The notes beneath the pieces were generated by a model, which worked only from the letters and a program-made list of their open reading frames with translations, did not search any database and was not told where the DNA came from. 64,000 nucleotides of DNA. Source: JAPPLB01 sp965206655. Lineage in GTDB: Bacteria; Acidobacteriota; Terriglobia; Bryobacterales; UBA6623. The stretch covers positions 1-64,000 of the forward strand of contig CBDBKC010000037.1 in assembly GCA_965206655.1 (NCBI GenBank), read 5' to 3'. Positions 7,652-16,508 of this stretch are shown piece by piece. Position 1 is the stretch's first letter. Each line of letters opens with the position of its first letter. The position numbers and the translations under genes are program-made.

Positions 7652-9460
7652 CTACTCCGTCCGCACCATCACATTCCCGTCGTAATCGAGGTCCTTAGCC
7701 GCCGGAGTCACAATCGTCTTCCCATTGATGTAGATCTTCGTTTCAAGCACTTTCGCCCGCCGCACATCATCCTCGCCAACGAACGGAACAACATTTACTT
7801 CCGAAACCGGCGGCTTGGGCTCCGGCTGAGTTTCCTGCGCCGGACTCGCCACCCTCTCCTCAACATTCGCGTCCTCCGCGTGCCCGCGCCGCGAATTCAA
7901 AAACCGATCCACCACCTGAGCTGTGGGACTCGCCACAACCTCCGCCCGAGCCGGCACGGCGATCCCTCCGTCATCCAAACCGCGCTGCCGCAAATACTGA
8001 TCTACAGCCGCCGCCACCTTCGGACGCCCCGAGCCCCCAGCCGCCACAACGTCACTCCCGCGTCCCGCGAAAAACGCCCGCGCCTCGTCGCTCGTAAACG
8101 CCGCTTCTACGTCGCGCACCTTGTAAGCCACGCGCTTCACGTTGATCAGGTGCATCGGCCCGACGTTGTCACCCGTGATATTCCCCGCGATCGCTCCGCA
8201 ACCCAGCGTCATCGAAGGCAGCACATTCGTCGTAATACCCGTCGAACCCTGCGGCGACGGCGTGTTCACCAGCACCCGGAACGCCGGCATCGCAAGTCCG
8301 AACTCCCGAATACGCTCGTCGTTCTTCGAGTAGATGACGCAAGTATGTCCGCGCCCGCCGAAGTTGACAATCGCCGCCGACACCTTCAGTGCCTCCGCGA
8401 AATCGTCGGCAAAGTAAACGCTCAGAACCGGCGACAGCTTCTCCGCCGACAGCGGATGTTCGCGGCCCACACCCTTCAACTCCACCACCAGGACCCGCAC
8501 ATCGCCGGAAACGCTGAAGCCCGCCATCTCCGCAATCCGCTGCGGCGACTGCCCGACGCATTCGGCGTTCACACGAAAATCCTTCGTAATCAGCAGCCGT
8601 GCCAAAGCCTCCGTCTGCCCCGCATCGCAAACATAAGCCCCATGCTTTTTCAGTGCCGCGAAAACCGCCTCACGATTCTTCTCTTCCGTAACGACGCACT
8701 GCTCGCTCGAACAAACCGTCCCATAGTCGAACGACTTGCCGTCGATCACCGACCCGATCGCCTCGTCAACATCGGCCGAATCGTCCAACAGCACCGCCAC
8801 GTTCCCCGGCCCCACGCCGAACGCCGGCTTGCCGCTCGAGTACGCCGCCCGCACGATCCCCGGCCCGCCCGTCGAGAGCACCAGGCTCGTCCGCCGGTGC
8901 TTCATCAACTCATTCGTACCCTCAATCGTCGCCTTCGTCAGGCACTGCACAATGCCCTTCGGCGCCCCCGCCTGCTCCGCCGCCTCGGCCAGAATACGCG
9001 CCGCTTCGCACGTGCAATTCACCGCCCGCGGATGCGGACTCACCACGATCGCGTTCTTCCCCTTCAGCGCGATCAGAATTTTGAAGAACGCCGTCGATGT
9101 AGGGTTCGTCGTCGGTAGGACCGCCGCCACCACGCCCGCCGGTTCCGCGATCTCTATAATCCCCTGGTCGGGATCTTCGCGAATCACACCCACCGTCTTC
9201 ATCGGTCGAATCGCCCGATGCAGCACATCCGAATTCAGCAGGTTCTTAATCGTTTTATCGCGAACATTGCCGTAGCCGGTCTCTTCGACCGCCAGCTTCG
9301 CCAGTGCCTCTGAATTCGCGCGTGCCGCTGCCGCAACGTGGTCGATGATACGATCGACCTGCTCCTGCGTAAACGGACGAAATTGAAGGAAAGCCGCGTG
9401 CGCCGCCTCGACCTTCGTGCGCACTTCTTGAATCGACTGCAGGTCCTTGTCCGCCAACAT
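7652..9460 (-). CDS. Microcompartment-type CoA-acylating aldehyde dehydrogenase
   Basis: A 602-residue protein. The first 460 residues match the EutE/PduP/AdhE-N class of aldehyde dehydrogenases, which convert an aldehyde plus CoA and NAD+ to acyl-CoA. Evidence includes PAGVVAAVLPTTNPTSTAFFK, LSTGGPGIVRAA, GVGPGNV and the catalytic cysteine in YGTVCSSEQ (about residue 250). The C-terminal 130 residues are an extension with two short amphipathic helices separated by linkers (KVAAAVDQYLRQRGL and AQVVDRFLNSRRG) that resemble encapsulation peptides. It lies 9 bases downstream of a BMC shell gene and is clearly cotranscribed. The substrate aldehyde is unknown, since no diol dehydratase, lyase or aldolase is nearby. 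Confidence 0.9.
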   Translation of the reverse strand: MLADKDLQSIQEVRTKVEAAHAAFLQFRPFTQEQVDRIIDHVAAAARANSEALAKLAVEETGYGNVRDKTIKNLLNSDVLHRAIRPMKTVGVIREDPDQGIIEIAEPAGVVAAVLPTTNPTSTAFFKILIALKGKNAIVVSPHPRAVNCTCEAARILAEAAEQAGAPKGIVQCLTKATIEGTNELMKHRRTSLVLSTGGPGIVRAAYSSGKPAFGVGPGNVAVLLDDSADVDEAIGSVIDGKSFDYGTVCSSEQCVVTEEKNREAVFAALKKHGAYVCDAGQTEALARLLITKDFRVNAECVGQSPQRIAEMAGFSVSGDVRVLVVELKGVGREHPLSAEKLSPVLSVYFADDFAEALKVSAAIVNFGGRGHTCVIYSKNDERIREFGLAMPAFRVLVNTPSPQGSTGITTNVLPSMTLGCGAIAGNITGDNVGPMHLINVKRVAYKVRDVEAAFTSDEARAFFAGRGSDVVAAGGSGRPKVAAAVDQYLRQRGLDDGGIAVPARAEVVASPTAQVVDRFLNSRRGHAEDANVEERVASPAQETQPEPKPPVSEVNVVPFVGEDDVRRAKVLETKIYINGKTIVTPAAKDLDYDGNVMVRTE

Positions 9461-9469
9461 CGCGGACCA

Positions 9470-9766
9470 CTATCCCTTGCCGCTTTTGGCGGACACGCTT
9501 TTCGGCACGACTTTGGCTTCGGCCTCTTCGTGCGGATTCGGAATCACATGGACGCTGACCAACTCTCCGACGCGTCGCGCCGCGGCGGCCCCGGCATCCG
9601 TCGCCGCTTTCACCGCGCCCACATCGCCGCGGCAAGTCACCGTTACGTAACCCGCACCAATGTATTCCTTGCCTTCCAGCACAATCTTCGCCGCCTTCGC
9701 CATCGCGTCAGCAGCCTCGATCGCCCCCACCAGGCCCTTCGTTTCAATCATTCCCAGCGCTTCCAC
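9470..9766 (-). CDS. BMC-domain hexameric shell protein
   Basis: A 98-residue single-BMC-domain protein (PduA/CcmK/EutM type). It starts MEALGMIETKGLVGAIEAAD, the family signature, and includes GYVTVTCRGDVGAVKAATDAG and the C-terminal segment VSVHVIPNPHEE. Such proteins form hexagonal tiles of a microcompartment shell. No pentameric vertex protein (EutN/CcmL) or tandem-domain trimer gene is found in the window, so this locus alone could not make a closed shell. It probably supplies an extra tile or cooperates with a main locus elsewhere. Confidence 0.95.
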   Translation of the reverse strand: MEALGMIETKGLVGAIEAADAMAKAAKIVLEGKEYIGAGYVTVTCRGDVGAVKAATDAGAAAARRVGELVSVHVIPNPHEEAEAKVVPKSVSAKSGKG

Positions 9767-10017
9767 AGGTCAGCTCCCCGCTCCTCGGCGTAACCGTGAA
9801 AGTACCACAGCCACCCGAACCCCCACAAGCCAAATCGAAACCAACGGCCGCCGCCCTACACTGGCCCCAACCGAACCCCGAACGCAAGTGAGGGGCCCGA
9901 GCCAAACAATGCCCTCCAAAACATCGGTTGTGAATGACCCTGGGGACGTTGGGAAGGTTCAGGTCTAAGGGATTGGAACTCTCTGAAAACCCTTCGACGT
10001 GCTACCCTTCGACGTTC
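9767..10017. other. Upstream region of the BMC genes; carries a dispersed repeat
   Basis: No gene is supported in this gap. It must contain the promoter of the leftward BMC operon, though I see no convincing -35/-10 pair. It contains the repeat ccgaaccccgaacgcaagtg (about 9866-9893), also found near 656. Confidence 0.5.
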
Positions 10018-10040
10018 AAAGGCAAGCCCGCGTTGCCTTT
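10018..10040 (-). terminator. Candidate hairpin terminator after the betaine operon
   Basis: Perfect inverted repeat AAAGGCAA / TTGCCTTT with a 7-base loop, 38 bases downstream of the SDMT stop codon. On the minus strand the stem is followed by only a short T-run, so termination efficiency is uncertain. Confidence 0.4.
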
Positions 10041-10077
10041 CAGCGATCCTAGTCAGCCTGGGGCTATGCCGCCTGGG

Positions 10078-10914
10078 CTAAACAGCCCTAAACTCAAAGA
10101 TCCCCCAAGCCAAATACCCCTTCTCGCCACCGTCAACCCAATACCGCAGGCCCTTCTTCATCCGCTCGATATATTCCGGGCTCACAACCCCTTCAAGCTC
10201 GTCCCCGTGCTTCTCCGTTTCCTCGAGTACGCGTGCATAGTGCGTGATCAGATGCGGGGTCAGGTCATCGAAGCCGACCTCCGCCAGCCCCGCTTGCTCA
10301 GCGGCCTCCCGATAGAACCCCGGCGAACCCAAGCTTCCCAGATGAATCCGGTCCAGTATCGGCTGCAGCACGCCCTCCGGGCAGTCGTCCGCCTGCATCG
10401 GGTCCGTGAACACGAACTGCCCGTTCGGCTTGAGCACCCGAGCGACTTCCTCGATTACCTGTGTGCGGTCACCGCTATGCAGGATGGCATCCTGTGACCA
10501 CACGGCGTCAAACGTATTGTCGGGATACTGAATCTCCTGGAAGCTGCCGTCAACGACATCCACCCGGTCACCGAGACCTTGCTCTTTGTTCAAACGCCGC
10601 CCTGTCTCATTCTCCACATCGCTCAGATTCAGCGCTGAGACGCGGCAACCATACGAACGCGCCAGAAAACGAGCCGCGCCGCAATAACCCGACCCGATAT
10701 CCAGCACCCACGTACCCTTGCCCGGATTCTCCAGCCGCAACGCGATCCGCTCGACCGTCCGCCGGCTGGCATCGAAAATCGAATCCTCCTCCGACTCATA
10801 GAGCCCGATGTGAATATCCTCGCCGCCCCAGATCGTCGAATAGAACCCGTCGGCGTCATCGCTGTTGTAGTATCCTCGCGCTGTTTTTGTCGCGTCTGAT
10901 GCTTCCGCCGCCAT
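10078..10914 (-). CDS. Sarcosine/dimethylglycine N-methyltransferase
   Basis: A 278-residue SAM-dependent enzyme that methylates sarcosine and dimethylglycine to glycine betaine, a compatible solute. It resembles the SDMT of halophilic Ectothiorhodospira and Aphanothece: ARGYYNSDDADGFYSTIWGG, EDIHIGLYESEED, motif I VLDIGSGYCGAARFLA, VWSQDAILHSGDR, and the C-terminal YIERMKKGLRYWVDGGEKGY. The length is normal. It starts 3 bases after the GSMT stop, behind a GGAGAC site, so the two enzymes are made from one transcript. Together they provide the full three-step pathway glycine to betaine in the cytoplasm. Confidence 0.92.
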   Translation of the reverse strand: MAAEASDATKTARGYYNSDDADGFYSTIWGGEDIHIGLYESEEDSIFDASRRTVERIALRLENPGKGTWVLDIGSGYCGAARFLARSYGCRVSALNLSDVENETGRRLNKEQGLGDRVDVVDGSFQEIQYPDNTFDAVWSQDAILHSGDRTQVIEEVARVLKPNGQFVFTDPMQADDCPEGVLQPILDRIHLGSLGSPGFYREAAEQAGLAEVGFDDLTPHLITHYARVLEETEKHGDELEGVVSPEYIERMKKGLRYWVDGGEKGYLAWGIFEFRAV

Positions 10915-10917
10915 AAC

Positions 10918-11751
10918 CTACGTCTCCTCTTCGGTGCGATACATTTTCTCGGCGACGTGAACGAAGAAGTCAGGGTCTTTGTCGCGATAGGTCTCCTGAA
11001 AGTCACCATAGGTCTCGACCCGCTGGAAACCCACCTCACGCATCAGCCGTTGCATGTATTTCTTGCGGAGCGGATACATATTCAAGTGGTATTGGGAGCC
11101 GTCTGGGAATCTGTACTCAAACCGCGCCAGCCCTTCATCCACATGCTCGGGCTGAACCGACACGTCTTCGCCGCAGTAGTAGTAGATGTGCTTGCTGTCA
11201 TAGCCGTGGTCCAAGATGGCGTCGTAGTTGCGCTGATCGAGGATCAGCACGCCGTCGTGACGCAGCGCCGAATAGAACTCAGCAAGTGCTTTGCGCCGGG
11301 CGTTCTCTGAAAAAAGGTGGGTGAATGAATTGCCCAAACACACCACGGCATCGAAACGTCCGTGAATATCGCGGTTCAGCCAACGCCAATCGGCTCGAGT
11401 GGTGTTCAGCACGTGACCCCGGCTCTTGCCGTTTTCGAACGCCTTGTAGAGCATCTGCGCGCTGCCGTCCGCGCTGACGACATCGAAACCCGCTTCAATC
11501 AGCCGGACCGAGTGATAGCCGGTGCCGGCGGCGACATCGAGCACCTTGTGGGCTCCTCTTTGCTTGAGTTGATCAATGAAAAACTGCCCCTCCGCTTCGG
11601 CCCGCGCACTCCAGTCGATCAGTTCATCCCACTTCTCGACGAACCCTCGAATGTATTCCTCCTTGTAGTGGCCGGTCTCTCTGACCTCAAGTGGTTGTTT
11701 TCCGAAATCTTGATTGATTGTTGCGATTCCGTCCGGCTGGCTATTTGCCAA
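10918..11751 (-). CDS. Glycine/sarcosine N-methyltransferase
   Basis: Catalyses the first methylations of glycine to sarcosine and dimethylglycine with SAM. The sequence follows GSMT closely: HYKEEYIRGFVEKWDELIDW, VLDVAAGTGYHSVRLIEAGF, CLGNSFTHLFSE, LILDQRNYDAILDHG, YYYCGEDVSVQPEHVDEGLA, YGDFQETYRDKDPDFFVHVA. I choose the TTG at 11751 because a run of Gs (AGGGGGG) sits about 6 bases upstream and the product (277 aa) then has the family length. The longer frame from 11874 would translate a leader hairpin. Forms an operon with SDMT and is divergent from ileS. Confidence 0.9.
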   Translation of the reverse strand: MANSQPDGIATINQDFGKQPLEVRETGHYKEEYIRGFVEKWDELIDWSARAEAEGQFFIDQLKQRGAHKVLDVAAGTGYHSVRLIEAGFDVVSADGSAQMLYKAFENGKSRGHVLNTTRADWRWLNRDIHGRFDAVVCLGNSFTHLFSENARRKALAEFYSALRHDGVLILDQRNYDAILDHGYDSKHIYYYCGEDVSVQPEHVDEGLARFEYRFPDGSQYHLNMYPLRKKYMQRLMREVGFQRVETYGDFQETYRDKDPDFFVHVAEKMYRTEEET

Positions 11752-11824
11752 AAGTTCCCCCCTTTTTCCTGCGATTGAGGTAGTGTGCAAGCCCGCGACT
11801 ACGGACCATGAAGGCCAAAAGAAT

Positions 11825-11868
11825 AACCACCCCGCTCCTGAATCAGCGTTCAGGAGCAACGGGTGGTT
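11825..11868 (-). promoter_or_regulatory. Long two-part hairpin in the GSMT leader
   Basis: On the minus strand the outer stem AACCACCC/GGGTGGTT and inner stem CTCCTGAA/TTCAGGAG form a stable hairpin with an asymmetric internal loop and a 6-base apical loop. It is followed by attctttt, about 73 bases before the GSMT start. This could be an attenuator-like terminator or a structured leader controlling betaine synthesis. I cannot match it to a known riboswitch class. The remaining gap to ileS (11869-12053) shows no other feature I can support. Confidence 0.45.
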
Positions 11869-12053
11869 GAACACACTGCCTCTCTATTGCACCATGTTGA
11901 AGCCCTAAACTCAACCGTACGAATAAGAACGAGCACAATTGTTCTAGAATCTGCAGTGCCATCCACCAAGCTACACGCGGCTTGCTCACAGTCTCCGCCG
12001 AGCACATGGCATCCGCTATCAACTCGCTAAACTAAGCTTTTCCGCGACCCATC

Positions 12054-15000
12054 ATGAGCGAGCCGAAGTTCCAAAAAGCCCAAGCCATCGTCAACTTCCC
12101 TGAGGTCGAAACCTCCATTCAGAAGTTCTGGGAAGACAACCGCATCTTCGAAAAGACGATCGAAAGCCGCCAAGGCGGTCCGCGCTTCACCTTCTACGAA
12201 GGCCCCCCCACCGCGAACGGCCTGCCGCACAACGGCCACGTCCTCACGCGCGTTTTCAAGGACGTTTTCCTCCGCTACCGCTGCATGCGCGGCTACCAAG
12301 TCCTCCGCAAGGGCGGCTGGGACACCCATGGCCTCCCCGTCGAAGTCGAAGTCGAAAAAGAACTCGGCATCCACGGCAAGCAAGCCATCGAAGAATACGG
12401 CGTCAAGGGCTTCATCCTGCACTGCATGCAGTCCGTCTTCCGTTACACCGCCGAGTGGGAACGCATGACGAACCGCGTCGGCTTCTGGGTCGACCTCGAC
12501 GATGCCTACGTCACCTACCACAAGACCTACGTCGAAAGCGTCTGGTGGGCCCTCTCCGAACTCTTCAAGCAAGGCCTCCTCTACCAAGGACACAAAATCG
12601 TCTGGTGGTGGCCCCAGGGCGGCACCGCCCTCTCCGCCGGCGAAGTCGGCCTCGGCTACAAGACCGTCGACGACCCCGCCGTCTACGTCGCGCTTGAACT
12701 CGTCGATGAGCCCGGCACGTACCTCGTCATCTGGACCACCACTCCCTGGACCCTCCCCTCGAACCAGTACTGCGCCGTCCGCCCCGAGTACGACTACGTC
12801 CAAGTCGCCGACGGTGACCAGAAACTCATCGTCGCCGCCGCTCTCCGCGAAACCCTCGCGCAGAAAATCGGCCGCGACCTGCCCGTTGAACGCGAATTCG
12901 AAGGCGAAGCCCTGCTCGGAAAGCGCTACCGCCCGCCGCTCGACGATTACCTCGACAAGTACTGGGACAAGACCGCCGAACTCAACGATGGTGGCAGCGA
13001 ACCCGTCCTCTGGCGCGTCCTCGCGGCCGACTTCGTCGAGCTCGACCAGGGCACCGGCCTCGTCCACGAGTCCCCCGCTTTCGGCGAAGTCGACTACGAC
13101 CTACTCCGCAAACACGCCGAGCGCTTCAAAGACCCGTCCGAGATCCCGCTGCTCTGCCCCGTCAAGCCCGACGGCACCTTCAACGACGAGACCCCCGGCC
13201 TCGAAGGCCAATGGGTCAAGGACGCCGACAAGCAGGTCATCCGCACCCTCCGCGACAAGGGCATCCTGCTCCACCGCGAAACCTACCGCCACGAATACCC
13301 ATTCTGCTGGCGCGCCGACGACGACCCGCTCATCCAATACGCCCGGCCCGCATGGTTTATCCGCACCACCGCAAAGATCCAGAACGCCATCGAAAACAGC
13401 GGCTCCGCCAACTGGCTGCCGCCCCATATCGGCACCGGTCGCTTCGGCGATTTCCTCAAGAACAACGTCGATTGGGCGCTCTCCCGCGAACGCTACTGGG
13501 GCACGCCGCTTAACATCTGGATCAACGACGAGACCGGCAAGATGGCAGCGCCATCATCCGTCAACGAGATCCTCGCCAAGAACCCCAACGCCTTCGATCA
13601 CTTCCACCGCGACAAGGAAAAAGAACCCACCCTCTCCGACCATCTCATGGTCCACAAACCCTGGATCGACGAGGTCACCTTCACCGAACCCGGCGAACCC
13701 GGCACCTATCGCCGCGTCCCTGAAGTTATCGATTGCTGGTTCGACTCCGGCTGCATGCCCTTCGCCCAATGGGGCTACCCGCACCAAAACCAGGACAAGT
13801 TCGCCAACGCGTTCCCTGCGGACTACATCACCGAAGCCATCGACCAAACCCGCGGCTGGTTCTATTCACAACTCATGATCTCGACGCTCCTTTTTAGCGA
13901 AGAGACACAAAAGAAACTCGGCCTCGAACCGCGCTCCTACCCCCACCCTTTCAAGACCTGCATCGTCCTCGGCCACGTCACCGACACCGAGGGCAAGAAG
14001 GAATCCAAATCCAAGGGGAACTACACTCCGCCCGAAGTCATCTTCGACAAGATCGCCCAGGAATTCGCTGTCATCGATTCCGAAACGGAAAACATCGCCG
14101 TCGAACCCGGCACGGCGCTCATTGCCCGCGCGGACCTCGACGCCCTCGACCTGCTTCCCGGCGCTGAAATGAAGGTTTACCGCTCCGACGAAACCGGCAC
14201 CGCCCTCACCCTCAAGATGCAGGGCGCCAAGAAACTTCCGCGCCGGCTCATCGCCTTGTCCAAGCAAGACCGCGACGCTCTCGGCCTCCATCCTTGCGGC
14301 AAGGGGCTAGACATCAAACCGAACGAAGTCCCGTTCCTCGCCGGCCGCGAGCGCCTCACCATCGAGAGCCCCACCGCCAAGGCCCCTGGCGCCGACGCCT
14401 TCCGCTGGTTCTTCCTCGCCGGCAACCCCCCGTGGTCCGCCACGCGGCACTCGCTCGCCAACGTCCGAACCATCCAAAAAGAATTCCCGCTCAAGCTGCG
14501 CAACGTCTATTCGTTCTTCACCATCTACGCCAACATCGACGGCTTCGACCCCGCTGTGATGACGGGCCGCCCCGTGACCGAGCGCACGCTGCTCGACCGC
14601 TGGATCCTCTCCGAGCTCGCCATCATCACCGAGTCCGTCCCCAAGTTCATGGACCGCTACCTCGCCTACGAGGCCGCCGGCGAGCTCTCGCGATTCGTCG
14701 ACGGACTCTCCAATTGGTATCTCCGCCGCGGCCGCGCGCGCTACTGGAAGAGCGAGTTCGACGCCGACAAGCAGGACGCCTACGCCACGCTCTACGAATG
14801 CCTGACCACTGTCATCGCCCTCGCCGCTCCCTTCGTCCCCTTCATGGCCGAAGAAATCTACCAGAACATCGTCCGCGGCGCTGGGGATGGCTCAGACCCC
14901 GAAAGCATCCACCTCTGCGACTGCCCGCCGCCCAAGCCCGAGAACATCGACCGCGCTCTATCCCAAGAGATGGCCGCGATCCGCGACATCGTTTCCCTCG

Positions 15001-15707
15001 GCCTGCGTGTCCGCACTGAGCACAAGCTCAAAGTCCGCCAGCCGCTCTCGAAAGCCGAAGTCGTCCTGCCCGACGACGACCTCCGCGCCCGCCTCGAACA
15101 TTACACGCACCTCATCCAGGAAGAACTCAACGTCCACGAAGTAGCCTTCGTCCACGGCGACGAAGGACACGTCAGCTACTCTGTCCGCCCCAACTTCCGC
15201 CGTCTCGGCCCGCGCCTCGGTAAGAAGATGCCGCTCGCCAAGAAAGCATTTGCAGCCGTCGACGGCGGCGAGCTCCGCGCCCAACTCCTCAGCCAGGGCT
15301 CCGCCGAAATCCAGCTTGACGGCGAGGCGCTCCAGCTCGACCCCGAGGACGTAGAAGTCCTCGTCGAAGCCGCCGAACACTTTGCCGCCGCCGGAGATCA
15401 AACCACTGTCGTCGTCATCAACACCGAGCTCACCGACAAGCTCCGCGAGGAAGGCCTCTACCGCGAGCTCCTCCACCGCATCCAAAACCTCCGCAAAGAA
15501 CTCGACATCGAATACACCCAGCGCATCCGCCTATCCATCCAAGGCTCCGACCGCCTCCAGCGCATCCTAGCCGCCAACCAAGACCACTTCAAAAGCGAAG
15601 TCCTCTGCACCGAACTCCGCCACGACCAACCCACGTGGCACAACCCCGAAGCCCGCGAAATCACCATAGAAGACGAACAAGTAACGGTCCTCCTCTCCCA
15701 TTCCTAA
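12054..15707 (+). CDS. ileS: Isoleucyl-tRNA synthetase with post-KMSKS insertion
   Basis: Charges tRNA-Ile with isoleucine. At 1217 residues it is larger than typical bacterial IleRS. It carries the HIGH-type motif LPHNGH (residues 57-62), GGWDTHGLPVEVEVEKELGI, the CP1 editing domain with WTTTPWTLPSNQY, the C-terminal EAIDQTRGWFYSQL and KMSKS-type ESKSKGNY near residue 650. This sequence style resembles the eukaryote-like IleRS2 group. Directly after KMSKS, about 110 residues (EFAVIDSETENIAVEP to FLAGRERLTIESPT, roughly residues 670-775) are inserted before the usual GADAFRWFFLAGNPPWS. The anticodon-binding and C-terminal domains follow. The gene stands alone, divergent from the betaine operon. 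Confidence 0.95.
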   Translation: MSEPKFQKAQAIVNFPEVETSIQKFWEDNRIFEKTIESRQGGPRFTFYEGPPTANGLPHNGHVLTRVFKDVFLRYRCMRGYQVLRKGGWDTHGLPVEVEVEKELGIHGKQAIEEYGVKGFILHCMQSVFRYTAEWERMTNRVGFWVDLDDAYVTYHKTYVESVWWALSELFKQGLLYQGHKIVWWWPQGGTALSAGEVGLGYKTVDDPAVYVALELVDEPGTYLVIWTTTPWTLPSNQYCAVRPEYDYVQVADGDQKLIVAAALRETLAQKIGRDLPVEREFEGEALLGKRYRPPLDDYLDKYWDKTAELNDGGSEPVLWRVLAADFVELDQGTGLVHESPAFGEVDYDLLRKHAERFKDPSEIPLLCPVKPDGTFNDETPGLEGQWVKDADKQVIRTLRDKGILLHRETYRHEYPFCWRADDDPLIQYARPAWFIRTTAKIQNAIENSGSANWLPPHIGTGRFGDFLKNNVDWALSRERYWGTPLNIWINDETGKMAAPSSVNEILAKNPNAFDHFHRDKEKEPTLSDHLMVHKPWIDEVTFTEPGEPGTYRRVPEVIDCWFDSGCMPFAQWGYPHQNQDKFANAFPADYITEAIDQTRGWFYSQLMISTLLFSEETQKKLGLEPRSYPHPFKTCIVLGHVTDTEGKKESKSKGNYTPPEVIFDKIAQEFAVIDSETENIAVEPGTALIARADLDALDLLPGAEMKVYRSDETGTALTLKMQGAKKLPRRLIALSKQDRDALGLHPCGKGLDIKPNEVPFLAGRERLTIESPTAKAPGADAFRWFFLAGNPPWSATRHSLANVRTIQKEFPLKLRNVYSFFTIYANIDGFDPAVMTGRPVTERTLLDRWILSELAIITESVPKFMDRYLAYEAAGELSRFVDGLSNWYLRRGRARYWKSEFDADKQDAYATLYECLTTVIALAAPFVPFMAEEIYQNIVRGAGDGSDPESIHLCDCPPPKPENIDRALSQEMAAIRDIVSLGLRVRTEHKLKVRQPLSKAEVVLPDDDLRARLEHYTHLIQEELNVHEVAFVHGDEGHVSYSVRPNFRRLGPRLGKKMPLAKKAFAAVDGGELRAQLLSQGSAEIQLDGEALQLDPEDVEVLVEAAEHFAAAGDQTTVVVINTELTDKLREEGLYRELLHRIQNLRKELDIEYTQRIRLSIQGSDRLQRILAANQDHFKSEVLCTELRHDQPTWHNPEAREITIEDEQVTVLLSHS

Positions 15708-15735
15708 GCCCTCACGACCCGAGCAATAAACCTCT

Positions 15736-16156
15736 AGCCGAGCCGCGAGAGACAACGAGCGGTGCCGCATTCAGGCAAGACCGCTAAACCACGATTGAGG
15801 CCGAGGCGAACCTTCAGTTCCCCAAGGCCTCAGCTTCCCTCCAACCAGCACCCATCCACAAGCCGAGCCGCGAGAGACAACGAGCGGTGCCGCATTCAGG
15901 CAAGACCGCTAAACCATGATTGAGGCCGAGCCGAACCTTCAGTTCCCCAAGGCCCAAGCTTCCCTTCAACCAGCACCCATCCACAAGCCGAGCCGCGAGA
16001 GACAACGAGCGGTGCCGCATTCAGGCAAGACCGCTAAACCATGATTGAGGCCGAGCCGAACCTTCAGTTCCCCAAGGCCTAAGCTTCCCTCCAACCAGCA
16101 CCCATCCACAAGCCGAGCCGCGAGAGACAACGAGCGGTGCCGCATTCGAGCAAGAG
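15736..16156. repeat. 125-bp tandem repeat array (3.3 copies)
   Basis: Three full units start at 15736, 15861 and 15986 and a partial fourth at 16111. Each begins agccgagccgcgagagacaa and contains cgagcggtgccgcattcagg, ttgaggccgag and cagcacccatccacaag. Units differ at only a few positions. The period of 125 is not a multiple of three and the array sits between ileS and a degraded region, so it is unlikely to be coding. The following 16157-16260 shows no feature I can support. Confidence 0.9.
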
Positions 16157-16267
16157 TGAAGACCTGCGAGGACTGCTCCCGAGAGCGAGGGTTGAGGGGC
16201 TCGGGGCTGGCACCCTCACCCTGAAACCCCTACCAGCTTGTCCTTTTGCCGCCCCCGAAATCGAGCG

Positions 16268-16331
16268 TTATGATACATTTTTCATATAAAGTATAATAAA
16301 AACAGCAACAATAGCAATAAAGTAAAACAGG
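16268..16331 (+). promoter_or_regulatory. AT-rich candidate promoter before the Fic fragment
   Basis: A conspicuously AT-rich stretch in GC-rich DNA, with a perfect -10 box TATAAT at 16292-16297 and a weak -35 candidate (TTATGA, about 16268). The Fic-like start codon is at 16332. The composition suggests that this piece arrived by horizontal transfer with the Fic gene. Confidence 0.35.
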
Positions 16332-16508
16332 ATGCAAGACACTGATTTCACAGGAGATCGTTGGGCCGACTCCCTCCGGGATGCGAACGGCTACTGGTTT
16401 TGTGTCCCACGTCCGCTCCCTCCTACGCTGGATCTGACATGGAAGATGGCCGAAATGCTGTCACGCGCCGATCGGGATATCGGAAGGCTCGGCGGCACTG
16501 TGAGCTAT
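16332..16508 (+). pseudogene. Fic-family protein, N-terminal fragment
   Basis: The ATG at 16332 begins MQDTDFTGDRWADSL, then WFCVPRPLPPTLDLTWKMAE and MLSRADRDIGRLGGTVSY. This matches the Fic N-terminal domain (Fic_N), the conserved lead-in of many Fic AMP-transferases. Homology ends abruptly at about 16508, where a 128-bp duplicated piece of the oppositely oriented serine hydrolase gene begins. The catalytic HxFx(D/E)GNGR motif is absent, so no active enzyme is made. Confidence 0.65.

Noticed and set aside
7880..9118. 412-codon plus-strand frame opposite the aldehyde dehydrogenase
   Set aside because: Arg/His-rich composition of an antisense shadow; the opposite strand encodes a clear enzyme.
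15736..16156. CRISPR array
   Set aside because: Repeats are 125 bp, head-to-tail with no unique spacers, and no cas genes are nearby.
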